This document shows, in pieces, positions 1 to 8,487 of a DNA stretch of 64,000 nucleotides. The notes under the pieces were generated by a model. It was given only the letters and a program-made list of their open reading frames with translations, was not told the origin of the DNA and searched no databases. Every line of letters begins with the position of its first letter. Within the stretch, counting starts at the first letter, position 1. Source of the stretch: Streptomyces pyxinae. GTDB lineage: Bacteria > Actinomycetota > Actinomycetes > Streptomycetales > Streptomycetaceae. The translations under genes were made by a program, and so were the position numbers. The stretch covers positions 1 to 64,000 of the forward strand of contig NZ_JANUGQ010000009.1 in the NCBI RefSeq assembly GCF_024756275.1. Reading direction: 5' to 3'.

Positions 1-130
1 CTTTTTCCGCTTCCTGCTCTCGGAATTTCGTATCCAGCGGCCACTGGGGGCCTTGCCTTCCGGTTCCGTCTTTCGACTTTCCCTTTCGGCGGTTCCGACT
101 TTATCAGAGATTCTGAGTCGGTATTTCCAC
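1..130 (-). other. Putative rRNA operon leader (16S upstream region), partial
   Basis: This stretch is clearly less GC-rich than the rest of the window and contains no convincing gene. Read on the minus strand it contains TCTGATAAAGTCGG (95-108) followed by GGAACCGCCGAAAGGGAAAG (78-97). From memory, this strongly resembles the repeated TCTGATAGAGTCGGAA...GGAAA blocks found upstream of 16S rRNA in streptomycete rrn operons. If so, transcription runs leftward and the 16S gene starts beyond the window edge. No clear -35/-10 pair could be fixed. The similarity is recalled, not computed, so the call is moderate. Confidence 0.5.
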
Positions 131-200
131 CGCTTCCCTGAAGCGCTGCGGACACACGGTGGTGCCGGGCTTCCCGGTCGGGCGGAGCCGTCAACGTACT

Positions 201-241
201 GGAGCGGGGCGCTCGGATGCAAATCCGGGGCGCCCCGCTCC
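201..241 (-). terminator. Hairpin terminator downstream of rnj
   Basis: Perfect 11-bp inverted repeat GGAGCGGGGCG / CGCCCCGCTCC (201-211 and 231-241). Inside it is a second 5-bp pairing (CGGAT/ATCCG, 214-218 and 223-227). It begins 22 bases past the rnj stop codon and has no T-tract, as is usual for terminators in this group. Confidence 0.75.
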
Positions 242-262
242 TGTTGTGGCCCTTCGGACCGG

Positions 263-1948
263 TCAGACCTCCACGACGACCGGGAGGATCATCGGACGCC
301 GGCGGTAGGTGTCGGAGACCCACTTGCCGATCGTGCGGCGGATCAGCTGCTGGAGCTGGTGGGGCTCGACCACACCGTCCTGGGCGGACCGGTTGAGCGC
401 GTCCTCGATCTTCGGGAGCACCGCGTCGAAGGCGGCGTCCTCGATACCGGAGCCGCGCGCCTGGAGGTGCGGGCCACCGACGATCTTGCCGCTGGAGGAG
501 TCGACCACCACGAAGACCGAGATGATCCCCTCGTCCCCGAGGATCTTGCGGTCCTTGAGGTGGACGTCGGTGACATCGCCGACCGAGAGGCCGTCGACGT
601 ACACATAGCCGGCCTGGACCTTGCCGCTGATCTTGGCCTTGCCGTCGATCAGATCCACCACCACGCCGTCCTCGGCGATGACGATGCGGTCCTTGGGGAC
701 GCCGGTCAGCGCGCCCAGCTCGGCGTTGGCGCGGAGGTGCCGCCATTCGCCGTGCACCGGCATCAGGTTCTTCGGCTTGCAGATGTTGTAGAAGTACAGC
801 AGCTCGCCGGCCGAGGCATGGCCCGAGACATGGACCTTGGCGTTGCCCTTGTGGATGACGTTGGCGCCCCAGCGGGTCAGGCCGTTGATCACGCGGTAGA
901 CCGCGTTCTCGTTCCCCGGGATCAGCGAGGAGGCCAGGATCACGGTGTCGCCCTGGACGATCCGGATCTGGTGGTCGCGGTTGGCCATCCGGGACAGCGC
1001 GGCCATCGGCTCGCCCTGGGAACCCGTGCAGACCAGTACGACCTCGTGGTCCGGCAGGTCGTCCAGGGTCTTGACGTCCACGACGAGGCCGGCCGGCACC
1101 CGGAGGTAGCCGAGGTCCCGGGCGATGCCCATGTTCCGGACCATCGAGCGGCCGACGAAGGCGACCCGGCGGCCGTACTCGTGGGCGGCGTCCAGGATCT
1201 GCTGGATGCGGTGGACATGGCTGGCGAAGCTCGCCACGATGATGCGCTTCTGGGCACCGGCGAAGACCGAGCGCATCACGTTGGAGATGTCGCGCTCGGG
1301 CGGGACGAAGCCGGGGACCTCGGCATTGGTCGAGTCGGAGAGGAGGAGATCGATCCCCTCCTCGCCGAGCCGGGCGAAGGTCGGCAGGTCGGTGAGCCGG
1401 CGGTCCAGCGGAAGCTGGTCCATCTTGAAGTCGCCGGTGTGCACGACCATGCCCGCGGGGGTGCGGATGGCGACCGCCAGGGCGTCCGGGATGGAGTGGT
1501 TGACCGCGACGAACTCGCAGTCGAAGGGGCCCAGCCGCTCACGGTCGCCCTCGGACACCTCCAGGGTGTAGGGGCGGATCCGGTGCTCCTGGAGCTTGGC
1601 CTCGATGAGGGCGAGCGTCAGCTTGGAGCCGATCAGCGGGATGTCCGGCTTCAGCCGCAGCAGGTAGGGGACGCCGCCGATGTGGTCCTCGTGGCCGTGC
1701 GTGAGCACGATGCCCTCGACCTGGTCGAGACGGTCCCGGATGCTGGTGAAGTCGGGCAGGATCAGGTCGATGCCGGGCTGCTCCTCCTCGGGGAAGAGGA
1801 CACCGCAGTCGACGACGAGCAGGCGGCCGCCGTACTCGAAGACCGTCATGTTGCGGCCGATCTCACCGAGGCCGCCGAGCGGGGTGACGCGCAGGCCGCC
1901 CTTGGGCAGCTTCGAGGGCGCGCCCAGTTCGGGATGCGGATGACTCAA
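263..1948 (-). CDS. rnj: Ribonuclease J
   Basis: Encodes a 561-residue RNase J, a metallo-beta-lactamase/beta-CASP ribonuclease with endo- and 5'-3' exonuclease activity for mRNA turnover and rRNA maturation. The zinc-binding signature THGHEDH is at residues 83-89 (H84, H86, D88, H89), and GHASAGEL marks the later beta-CASP/metallo motif. A TTG start at 1948 is preferred. It is preceded by GAGGAG, and the protein then begins MSHPHPEL, the usual start and length for streptomycete RNase J. Upstream ATG and GTG codons in the same frame would force translation through a perfect 14-bp hairpin (1963-2001), so they are unlikely. The gene is followed by a strong terminator hairpin. No key residue is missing. 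Confidence 0.95.
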   Translation of the reverse strand: MSHPHPELGAPSKLPKGGLRVTPLGGLGEIGRNMTVFEYGGRLLVVDCGVLFPEEEQPGIDLILPDFTSIRDRLDQVEGIVLTHGHEDHIGGVPYLLRLKPDIPLIGSKLTLALIEAKLQEHRIRPYTLEVSEGDRERLGPFDCEFVAVNHSIPDALAVAIRTPAGMVVHTGDFKMDQLPLDRRLTDLPTFARLGEEGIDLLLSDSTNAEVPGFVPPERDISNVMRSVFAGAQKRIIVASFASHVHRIQQILDAAHEYGRRVAFVGRSMVRNMGIARDLGYLRVPAGLVVDVKTLDDLPDHEVVLVCTGSQGEPMAALSRMANRDHQIRIVQGDTVILASSLIPGNENAVYRVINGLTRWGANVIHKGNAKVHVSGHASAGELLYFYNICKPKNLMPVHGEWRHLRANAELGALTGVPKDRIVIAEDGVVVDLIDGKAKISGKVQAGYVYVDGLSVGDVTDVHLKDRKILGDEGIISVFVVVDSSSGKIVGGPHLQARGSGIEDAAFDAVLPKIEDALNRSAQDGVVEPHQLQQLIRRTIGKWVSDTYRRRPMILPVVVEV

Positions 1949-1962
1949 AAGACTCTCCTCAC

Positions 1963-2001
1963 CATGCGCGCCACGTACCGCGGAGGCACGTGGCGCGCAT
2001 G
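1963..2001 (-). promoter_or_regulatory. Perfect hairpin in the rnj 5' leader
   Basis: A perfect 14-bp inverted repeat (CATGCGCGCCACGT, 1963-1976, and its complement at 1988-2001) with an 11-base loop lies just upstream of the rnj ribosome binding site. In the transcript it would form a stable stem a few bases before the Shine-Dalgarno sequence. It could be a processing or autoregulatory site, since RNase genes are often controlled through leader structures. That role is inference only. Confidence 0.55.
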
Positions 2002-2199
2002 TCATGTCGTGCACTTGCTCTGGTCGGGTGGGGACGGACCGGCTGAAGATCGTTCCGTGCCGCTCCCCTCGTTCGCCCCGTCCGCGTCGGCTGGGCCGGC
2101 TGGGCCGGCTGTTCCCTCGGGGTGCTTCGGGCGCTGTGGCGCGCCGCGCGCCTCGGCAGGGCCGTACGGTTCGGGCAGTTCGGTGGATGTGGCCGGCTT

Positions 2200-2229
2200 A
2201 ATACGATCTTGCGGTCCGCTGGTCGTATT
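2200..2229. promoter_or_regulatory. Nested inverted repeat between dapA and rnj
   Basis: AATACGA (2200-2206) pairs with TCGTATT (2223-2229) and encloses GCGG-T-CCGC (2211-2219). It sits 19 bases past the dapA stop in an unusually AT-rich spot. It could be the dapA terminator or an operator in the rnj promoter region; the sequence does not decide between them. Confidence 0.35.
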
Positions 2230-2247
2230 CAGTTATGAAGTCTGTGG

Positions 2248-3147
2248 CTAGAGCTGTACCCCGCCGGCGCCCAGATCGATCTTCAGCTGGGCGGTCTCCT
2301 GGGCGGTCAGCTCCACCAGCGGCAGGCGCAGCGGGCCGCCGGGCAGGCCCTGGAGGGCGAGGGCGGCCTTGGTCGTGATGACGCCCTGGGTGCGGAACAT
2401 GCCGGTGAAGACCGGCAGCAGCCGCTGGTGGATCTCGGTGGCCTTCTGGACGTCCCCGGCGAGGTGGGCCTCGATCAGGGCGCGCAGCTCGGGGGTGACG
2501 ACATGGCTCACGACCGAGACGAAGCCGACCGCGCCGACGGAGAGCAGCGGCAGGTTGAGCATGTCGTCGCCGGAGTACCAGGCGAGGCCGGAGCGGGCGA
2601 TGGCCCAGCTGGCGCGGCCCAGGTCGCCCTTGGCGTCCTTGTTGGCGACGATGCGCGGGTGCTCGGCGAGCCGGACGATCGTCTCGGTGTCGATCGGGAC
2701 GCCGCTGCGGCCGGGGATGTCGTAGAGCATCACCGGCAGCGCGGTGGCATCGGCGATGGCCGAGAAGTGACGGTACAGGCCCTCCTGCGGGGGCTTGTTG
2801 TAGTAGGGCGTCACGGCGAGCAGGCCGTGCACGCCGGCGCGCTCGGCGGCGAGGGCGAGCTCGACGGAGTGGCGGGTGTCATTGGTGCCGATGCCGGCGA
2901 CGACGTGGGCCCGGTCACCGACCGCCTCCAGTACCGCCCGGACGAGCTGGTCCTTCTCCGCGTCACTGGTGGTCGGGGACTCACCGGTGGTGCCGTTGAT
3001 GATCAGGCCGTCGTTGCCCGCGTCCACCAGATGGGCGGCGAGTCGCTGAGCGCCGTCGAAGTCGAGTGCGCCGTCCGCCGTGAAGGGCGTGACCATGGCG
3101 GTGAGGACCCGCCCGAAGGGGGTCTGCGGAGTGGAGATCGGAGCCAT
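2248..3147 (-). CDS. dapA: 4-hydroxy-tetrahydrodipicolinate synthase
   Basis: Encodes a 299-residue DapA of the class I aldolase fold. It condenses pyruvate with aspartate semialdehyde in the cytoplasm, the first committed step to diaminopimelate and lysine. Family marks are the NGTTGESPT pyruvate-binding motif near residue 50, the tyrosine motif LYDIPGRSG, and the Schiff-base lysine in the NKDAKGD segment. The ATG at 3147 (MAPISTPQ) is chosen as the usual streptomycete start; a GTG at 3156 would add three residues and neither has a strong ribosome binding site. It lies between thyX and rnj, each separated by an inverted repeat. dapB is only 3 kb away, so two steps of one pathway are clustered without being in one operon. 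Confidence 0.93.
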   Translation of the reverse strand: MAPISTPQTPFGRVLTAMVTPFTADGALDFDGAQRLAAHLVDAGNDGLIINGTTGESPTTSDAEKDQLVRAVLEAVGDRAHVVAGIGTNDTRHSVELALAAERAGVHGLLAVTPYYNKPPQEGLYRHFSAIADATALPVMLYDIPGRSGVPIDTETIVRLAEHPRIVANKDAKGDLGRASWAIARSGLAWYSGDDMLNLPLLSVGAVGFVSVVSHVVTPELRALIEAHLAGDVQKATEIHQRLLPVFTGMFRTQGVITTKAALALQGLPGGPLRLPLVELTAQETAQLKIDLGAGGVQL

Positions 3148-3210
3148 GGGTAACACGCTACTCGCTGCTCAGCGCGTGAGGTCCCTTCGGGGACGTCTAA
3201 TCAGGGGGAG

Positions 3211-3248
3211 CCCGGCACTGCCTGCTCGGGGGTTCAAGCAGTGCCGGG
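3211..3248 (-). terminator. Hairpin between thyX and dapA
   Basis: An 11-bp perfect inverted repeat CCCGGCACTGC / GCAGTGCCGGG (3211-3221 and 3238-3248) with a 16-base loop. It lies about 140 bases past the thyX stop and upstream of the dapA start, so it most likely ends the thyX transcript. Confidence 0.6.
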
Positions 3249-3389
3249 TCCGTTTCGTCAGCCTAGATGAACTTCACATAACGCCGCAATACGGACGCTT
3301 CAGGCGGCTGACCCGGCGGCCCGGAGGGCGGACGGCGACGGCACGACCACCCTCCCCGCCGGGCCCGGACGTCCGTCGGCGGCGGCGTG

Positions 3390-4130
3390 TCAGGGGGCGA
3401 CGCGACCGTTGGCGTTGAACGCGGCGTAAGTGAGCGGCATCAGCTTCGCCCACTCCCGCTCCATCCGTTCGCCCACCATCTCGATCTCCCGCTGCGGGAA
3501 CGAGGGCACCTTCGCCTGCTCGTGCTGGGTGCGCAGGCCGAGGAAGTGCATCAGCGAGCGGGCGTTGCAGGTGGCGTACATGGACGAGAACAGGCCAACC
3601 GGGAGCACCGCCCGGGCCACCTCGCGGGCGACCCCGGCCGCCAGCATCTCCTGGTACGCCTCGTAGGCGTCCAGGTACGAACGCTCCATCGTCCGGCTCA
3701 CCAGGGCGTGCTGCTCCTCGCTGCCCTCGACGAAGACGTACTTACCGGGGCGGCCCTCCTGGACCAGCTTCCGGGAGGTGTCCGGGACGTAGAAGACCGG
3801 CTCCAGACGGCGATAGCGGCCCGACTCCTCGTTGTAGGACCAGCCGACCCGGTGCCGCATGAACTCGCGGAAGACGAAGATCGGGGCACTGATGAAGAAG
3901 GTCATCGAGTTGTGCTCGAACGGGCTGCCGTGCCGGTCGCGCATCAGGTAGTTGATCAGCCCCTTGGAGCGCTCCGGGTCCTTGTGGAGCTCGTCGAGCG
4001 ACTGCTCACCGGCCGTGGAGACCCGGGCGGCCCACAGCACGTCCGAGTCGGCCGCGCTGTGCTTGACCAGCTCGACGGTCACCTCGCTGCGGAACGTGGG
4101 CTTGAGGTCTTCGGCGGGGGTGTCGCTCAC
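3390..4130 (-). CDS. thyX: FAD-dependent thymidylate synthase
   Basis: Encodes a 246-residue ThyX, which makes dTMP from dUMP using methylene-tetrahydrofolate with FAD and NADPH, independently of ThyA. The ThyX signature begins with RHR at residues 92-94 and continues through YNEES (S103) and GRYR. Length is normal for the family. The start is GTG at 4130, preceded by AAAGGA. The gene is monocistronic: a repeat-containing gap lies upstream and a hairpin downstream. Nothing unusual is seen. Confidence 0.94.
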   Translation of the reverse strand: MSDTPAEDLKPTFRSEVTVELVKHSAADSDVLWAARVSTAGEQSLDELHKDPERSKGLINYLMRDRHGSPFEHNSMTFFISAPIFVFREFMRHRVGWSYNEESGRYRRLEPVFYVPDTSRKLVQEGRPGKYVFVEGSEEQHALVSRTMERSYLDAYEAYQEMLAAGVAREVARAVLPVGLFSSMYATCNARSLMHFLGLRTQHEQAKVPSFPQREIEMVGERMEREWAKLMPLTYAAFNANGRVAP

Positions 4131-4215
4131 CGGCGGGTCCTTTCACATGCGTCGCTCGGGCGGCGACAACTCTACGGGCCGCCACCGACAGCGTCGGACA
4201 GCGGCCGGCGGCCGG

Positions 4216-4275
4216 GGACACCGGTTGACGGTCATGGACACCGGCTGACGGCCGGGGGCACCGGCTGACGGGGGG
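4216..4275. repeat. Three tandem 20-bp repeats upstream of thyX
   Basis: Three adjacent copies of a 20-bp unit, close to GGACACCGGCTGACGGCCGG, occupy 4216-4235, 4236-4255 and 4256-4275. They lie in the 372-base divergent gap between thyX and the small gene at 4503. A short CGTC-type simple repeat follows near 4459-4480. No promoter elements could be assigned with confidence in this gap. Confidence 0.7.
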
Positions 4276-4502
4276 CGCGGCCGGGACCGCCGGGACATTC
4301 TTCGGATGATCTGGGGAATTCGGGCACCAAATGGCTGTCGCGTACGTCTCATTCGACAGCGGGGGTCGGCCCCGCCCGGCGATGCCGTCCCGGTCCCGTC
4401 CGGACCGGACCGGTGCTCCCGTACCGGCCGCCCCGCCACCCGTCCGCACCGCCCGTTCGTCCGTCCGTCCGTCCGTACCGAGAGATCCAGGAGAGTCCCC
4501 AG

Positions 4503-4745
4503 ATGTTCCGCCGGCGTGAGGCCGTCCCGTTCGCGTTCGTCGCCGAGTCCGAGCGTTTCCAGAGCAATGTCACTCCCCCGCCCCGGCAGCGTGCGAGCCT
4601 GCCGCAGCTTGCCGGCCGCGGTCTGGTCGGGCTGACCGTCGTGGCCGGCCTGGTCGGTTCGCTGCTCTTCGGCCTGCCCGCGCTGGAGGCCGGACCGGCC
4701 GCCGGCCAGCACGCCCAGCAGTCCGAGGCGTCCGACGGCCGCTGA
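4503..4745 (+). CDS. Small conserved membrane protein of unknown function
   Basis: Encodes 80 residues starting MFRRREAVPFAFVAESERF. A polar N-terminal half is followed by one predicted membrane span near residues 42-60 (GLVGLTVVAGLVGSLLFGL) and a short polar tail. The ATG at 4503 is preceded by AGGAGAG. From memory, similar short proteins occur at this position in many streptomycetes, but no function is known to me. It is divergent from thyX and has a hairpin about 120 bases downstream, so it is probably its own transcription unit. Confidence 0.75.
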   Translation: MFRRREAVPFAFVAESERFQSNVTPPPRQRASLPQLAGRGLVGLTVVAGLVGSLLFGLPALEAGPAAGQHAQQSEASDGR

Positions 4746-4862
4746 TCCGCCCCCGGCCGGCCGCTCGGGGCCCGGACCGGCCATCCGGCCGGCCGGCCCC
4801 TGAGCGGGTGCCTGCCGAACACCCGGCACCGGTCCCGGCCGGAGCCCGGCTGACACCCGAAC

Positions 4863-4898
4863 GGCCCGGGACGGCCCGGGACCGCGCCGTCCCGGGCC
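4863..4898 (+). terminator. Hairpin downstream of the small membrane protein gene
   Basis: Perfect 12-bp inverted repeat GGCCCGGGACGG / CCGTCCCGGGCC (4863-4874 and 4887-4898) with a 12-base loop, inside the 308-base gap before the PH-domain gene. It may terminate the upstream small gene. A tandem copy of CGGCCCGGGA offers an alternative pairing. Confidence 0.5.
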
Positions 4899-5053
4899 AG
4901 GGCCGGGAGCCGCGCGGGAGCGCCGTACCGCCGCTCCCCCACCGCTCCCGCACCGCCTCGTACGGCCCCCTGCGGTGGCCGGTCCTCGGAGGCCTGGGTA
5001 GCCTCACCGGGCACACCCCCCTTGCCGAGCGTGTGTGTGAGTGAGGATCCTCC

Positions 5054-5644
5054 GTGCCCCTGTCCTTTCTGACGGCCGACCGTGCCGCCGACGAGACCCC
5101 CACGACCGCCGGGCTCACCGGTGACAGCGCCCTGCCGTTCGACGATCACGACGCCTGGCGCCGGCCGTACCGTCCGGGGCCGTGGCGGGTCGGGGCGGCC
5201 GCGCTGGCGCTGCTGCCCGCCGCGTTTCTGCTGCTCGCCGCCGTGGGGCTCGTCCTCACCGGCGCCCTGACGGCGGCGGCCGTCAGCCTGGGCGCGGCGC
5301 TGCTGGTGATCGCCGCCGCGCTGCGCCTGCTGCGCATGGGTGTCTGGGTGAGCCGGCACGGAGTCCGGCGCGTCGGCTTCCTCGTCGCCCGGACGGTGCC
5401 GTGGGCGCGGGTGGCCTCGATGCGGACGACGCAGCAGCCGGTGCGGCTGCTGGGGCTGCCGCGCACCGTGCAGGGGCAGGCGCTGGTGCTGACGGAGCGC
5501 GGCGAGCGGGCACAGCCGGACGGCGGCCGGAAGCTGGTGCTGCTGACCGACCGGAACGCGGACTTCCTCTCCCGGGTGGAGGCGTTCGACCGGGCCGCCG
5601 ACACCGTGGAGGCCTGGGGCGAGGAGTACGCCGTCCGGGGCTGA
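5054..5644 (+). CDS. PH-domain membrane protein
   Basis: Encodes 196 residues. Two hydrophobic spans (about residues 52-72 and 75-92) are followed by a beta-rich segment with the bacterial PH-like pattern (WVSRHGVRRV, VPWARVASM, GRKLVLLTDR). This looks like the PH_6-type domain common in actinobacterial membrane proteins; its role is unknown. The start is GTG at 5054 with GAGGA upstream. The stop codon lies one base from the stop of the convergent gene on the other strand, leaving no room for a terminator between them. Confidence 0.8.
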   Translation: MPLSFLTADRAADETPTTAGLTGDSALPFDDHDAWRRPYRPGPWRVGAAALALLPAAFLLLAAVGLVLTGALTAAAVSLGAALLVIAAALRLLRMGVWVSRHGVRRVGFLVARTVPWARVASMRTTQQPVRLLGLPRTVQGQALVLTERGERAQPDGGRKLVLLTDRNADFLSRVEAFDRAADTVEAWGEEYAVRG

Positions 5645-5645
5645 G

Positions 5646-6097
5646 TCAGCTTCCGGCGGGCCGGCCCGCGCGCAGCGCGATGGCGCGCTTCATGGCCTCG
5701 CGGGCGCGCGGGGTGTCCCGGGCGTCCTGGTAGGCGACGGCCAGCCGGAACCAGCAGCGCCAGTCGCCCGGGGCCGCCTCGGTCTCGGCGCGGCGCCGGG
5801 CGAAGACGGCGTCGGCGGAGTCCCGGTCCACCCGGCCGGACGGGGTGCGCTCCAGTTCGTCCACCGGCAGGCCGCCCTCGGCCTCCAGCTCGGCGGCGAG
5901 CCGGTTGGCGCGCAGCACGAACCGGGTGTTGGCCCAGAGGAACCAGGCGCCGATGGCCGGGATGACCAGGGCGGCGATCCCTATGGCGACGGTGACGGGG
6001 GTGCCGAGTCCGATGAGCGCCACGGCCCGGCCGCCGACCAGGACGAAGTAGACGACCAGGACGGCGGCGGTGACGGCGTACGACAGTTTGGCGCGCA

Positions 6098-6098
<1 letters not shown>
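5646..6098 (-). CDS. TPR-containing membrane protein, unknown function
   Basis: Encodes 150 residues. Two predicted membrane helices (about residues 8-27 and 36-53) are followed by a basic/acidic helical region and a C-terminal TPR-like stretch (WRCWFRLAVAYQDARDTPRAR). The ATG at 6098 overlaps the dapB stop (TGATG), so the two genes are translationally coupled, with this gene downstream. The family is not recognised beyond the TPR-like end. Convergent with the PH-domain gene. Confidence 0.75.
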
Positions 6099-6859
<761 letters not shown>

Positions 6860-7072
6860 CTACCTCGTTCTTCTTCCGTGGTTCCGGGTGGCCCCGGGTT
6901 CTGGGTGGCCCGGGGCCGGGGGCCGTGACCGCTCCTGACCGCGGCCGTGGCCGCTCCGGAGCGGTGCTTGTGGCCGTGGCCGCCCCGGGCCCGCCCACCG
7001 GACGGCCCGGGCCGGGCCGGGAGCCGAACCGTCCGGGCGGCCGGCCCGGCTCCGGGTGGGGCGGGGGTCCCG

Positions 7073-7100
7073 CCGGCCGCGCCCGGGCGGGCGCGGCCGG
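7073..7100 (-). terminator. Terminator of the rpsO-pnp-peptidase unit
   Basis: Perfect 11-bp stem CCGGCCGCGCC / GGCGCGGCCGG (7073-7083 and 7090-7100) with a 6-base loop, 7 bases past the stop of the M16 peptidase gene. Confidence 0.75.
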
Positions 7101-7107
7101 AGCGGGG

Positions 7108-8487
7108 TCAGGCCACCGCCCGGTGCAGGCGGTCGGCCTGCTTGTCCTTGAGCGGCCCGATCACCGACAGGGACGGCCGCCGGCTGAGAAGCTCGCCGGC
7201 CACCTCCCGTACGTCGTCGGGGGTGACGGCGCCGATCCGGGCCAGCATGTCGTCCACCGACATCTGCTCGCCCCAGCACAGCTCGCTCTTGCCGATGCGG
7301 TTCATCAGCGCGCCGGTGTCCTCCAGGCCCAGCACCGTGGAGCCCTTCAGCTGGCCGATGGCACGGGCGATCTCCTCGTCCGACAGGCCCTCGGCGGCCA
7401 CCCGGTCCAGCTCGTCCCGGCAGATGCCGAGCACGTCGTGGACCTGGTTCGGCCGGCAGCCGGCGTACACCCCGAAGAGGCCGCAGTCGGCGAAGCCGGA
7501 GGTGTAGGAGTAGACGCTGTACGCCAGCCCCCGCTTCTCCCGCACCTCCTGGAAGAGCCGGGACGACATGCCGCCGCCCAGTGCCGCGTTGAGCACCCCG
7601 AGCGCCCAGCGGCGGTCGTCGGTGCGGGCGAAGCCGGGCATGCCGAGCACCACATGGGCCTGCTCGGTGCGGCGGTTGAGGAGCTCGACGCGGCCGGCCG
7701 CGCGGATGGCGCGGCTGCCCTGCCGGGGGCCGGTCGGGACCGCGTCGGTACGGCTCAGGGCACCGGCCTTCTCGAAGGCGCGGCGGACCTGGCGCACCAC
7801 CGTGGCGTGGTCGACGTTGCCGGCGGCGGCGACGACCAGCCGGGTCGGGTCGTAGTGCTTCTTGTAGAAGCGGGCGATCCGGCTCCGGTCCAACGCGTTG
7901 ATGGTGTCGACGGTGCCGAGGACCGGGCGGCCCAGCGGGGTGTCCCCGAGCATGGTGTGCGCGAACAGGTCGTGGACGCAGTCGCCGGGGTCGTCCTCGG
8001 TCATCGCGATCTCTTCGAGGATCACCCCGCGCTCGGCGTCGACGTCCTCCTCACGAATCAGCGAGCCGGTGAGCATGTCGCACACCACGTCGATCGCGAG
8101 CGGCAGATCGGTGTCGAGCACCCGCGCGTAGTAGCAGGTGTACTCCTTCGCCGTGAAGGCGTTCATCTCGCCGCCGACCGCGTCGACGGCGGCCGAGATG
8201 TCCAGGGCGCTGCGCCGCCGGGTGCCTTTGAAGAGCAGGTGCTCCAGGTAGTGGGTGGCGCCGTTGAGCGCGGGCGTCTCGTCGCGGGAGCCGACGTGCG
8301 CCCAGATGCCGAAGGTGGCGGAGCGCACCGACGGCAGGGTCTCGGTGACCACCCGGAGGCCGCCGGGGAGGGTGGTGCGGCGGACCGTGCCGATGCCGTC
8401 CTTGCCGGGCAGCAGGGTTTGGGTACGGGCGACGGCCCGCGCCTCCGAAGAGGTGCGGGCCGTCGCCCCGGAACTACGGGAGGTCAC
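7108..8487 (-). CDS. M16-family zinc metallopeptidase
   Basis: Encodes 459 residues of the pitrilysin/M16B family, related to bacterial peptidase YmxG and mitochondrial processing peptidase. The inverted zinc motif HYLEH is at residues 79-83, and the distal glutamate lies in the GVILEEIAM region near residue 158. A second M16 domain ([22 protein letters not shown]) follows. The GTG start overlaps the pnp stop as GTGA, so it is coupled to pnp, an arrangement shared with many Gram-positive genomes. The substrate is unknown. A terminator lies 7 bases after the stop. Confidence 0.9.
   Translation of the reverse strand: MTSRSSGATARTSSEARAVARTQTLLPGKDGIGTVRRTTLPGGLRVVTETLPSVRSATFGIWAHVGSRDETPALNGATHYLEHLLFKGTRRRSALDISAAVDAVGGEMNAFTAKEYTCYYARVLDTDLPLAIDVVCDMLTGSLIREEDVDAERGVILEEIAMTEDDPGDCVHDLFAHTMLGDTPLGRPVLGTVDTINALDRSRIARFYKKHYDPTRLVVAAAGNVDHATVVRQVRRAFEKAGALSRTDAVPTGPRQGSRAIRAAGRVELLNRRTEQAHVVLGMPGFARTDDRRWALGVLNAALGGGMSSRLFQEVREKRGLAYSVYSYTSGFADCGLFGVYAGCRPNQVHDVLGICRDELDRVAAEGLSDEEIARAIGQLKGSTVLGLEDTGALMNRIGKSELCWGEQMSVDDMLARIGAVTPDDVREVAGELLSRRPSLSVIGPLKDKQADRLHRAVA

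Noticed and set aside
53..2251. 732-codon plus-strand open frame at the left end
   Set aside because: Antisense to rnj and its leader; it has no family match and crosses a terminator hairpin.
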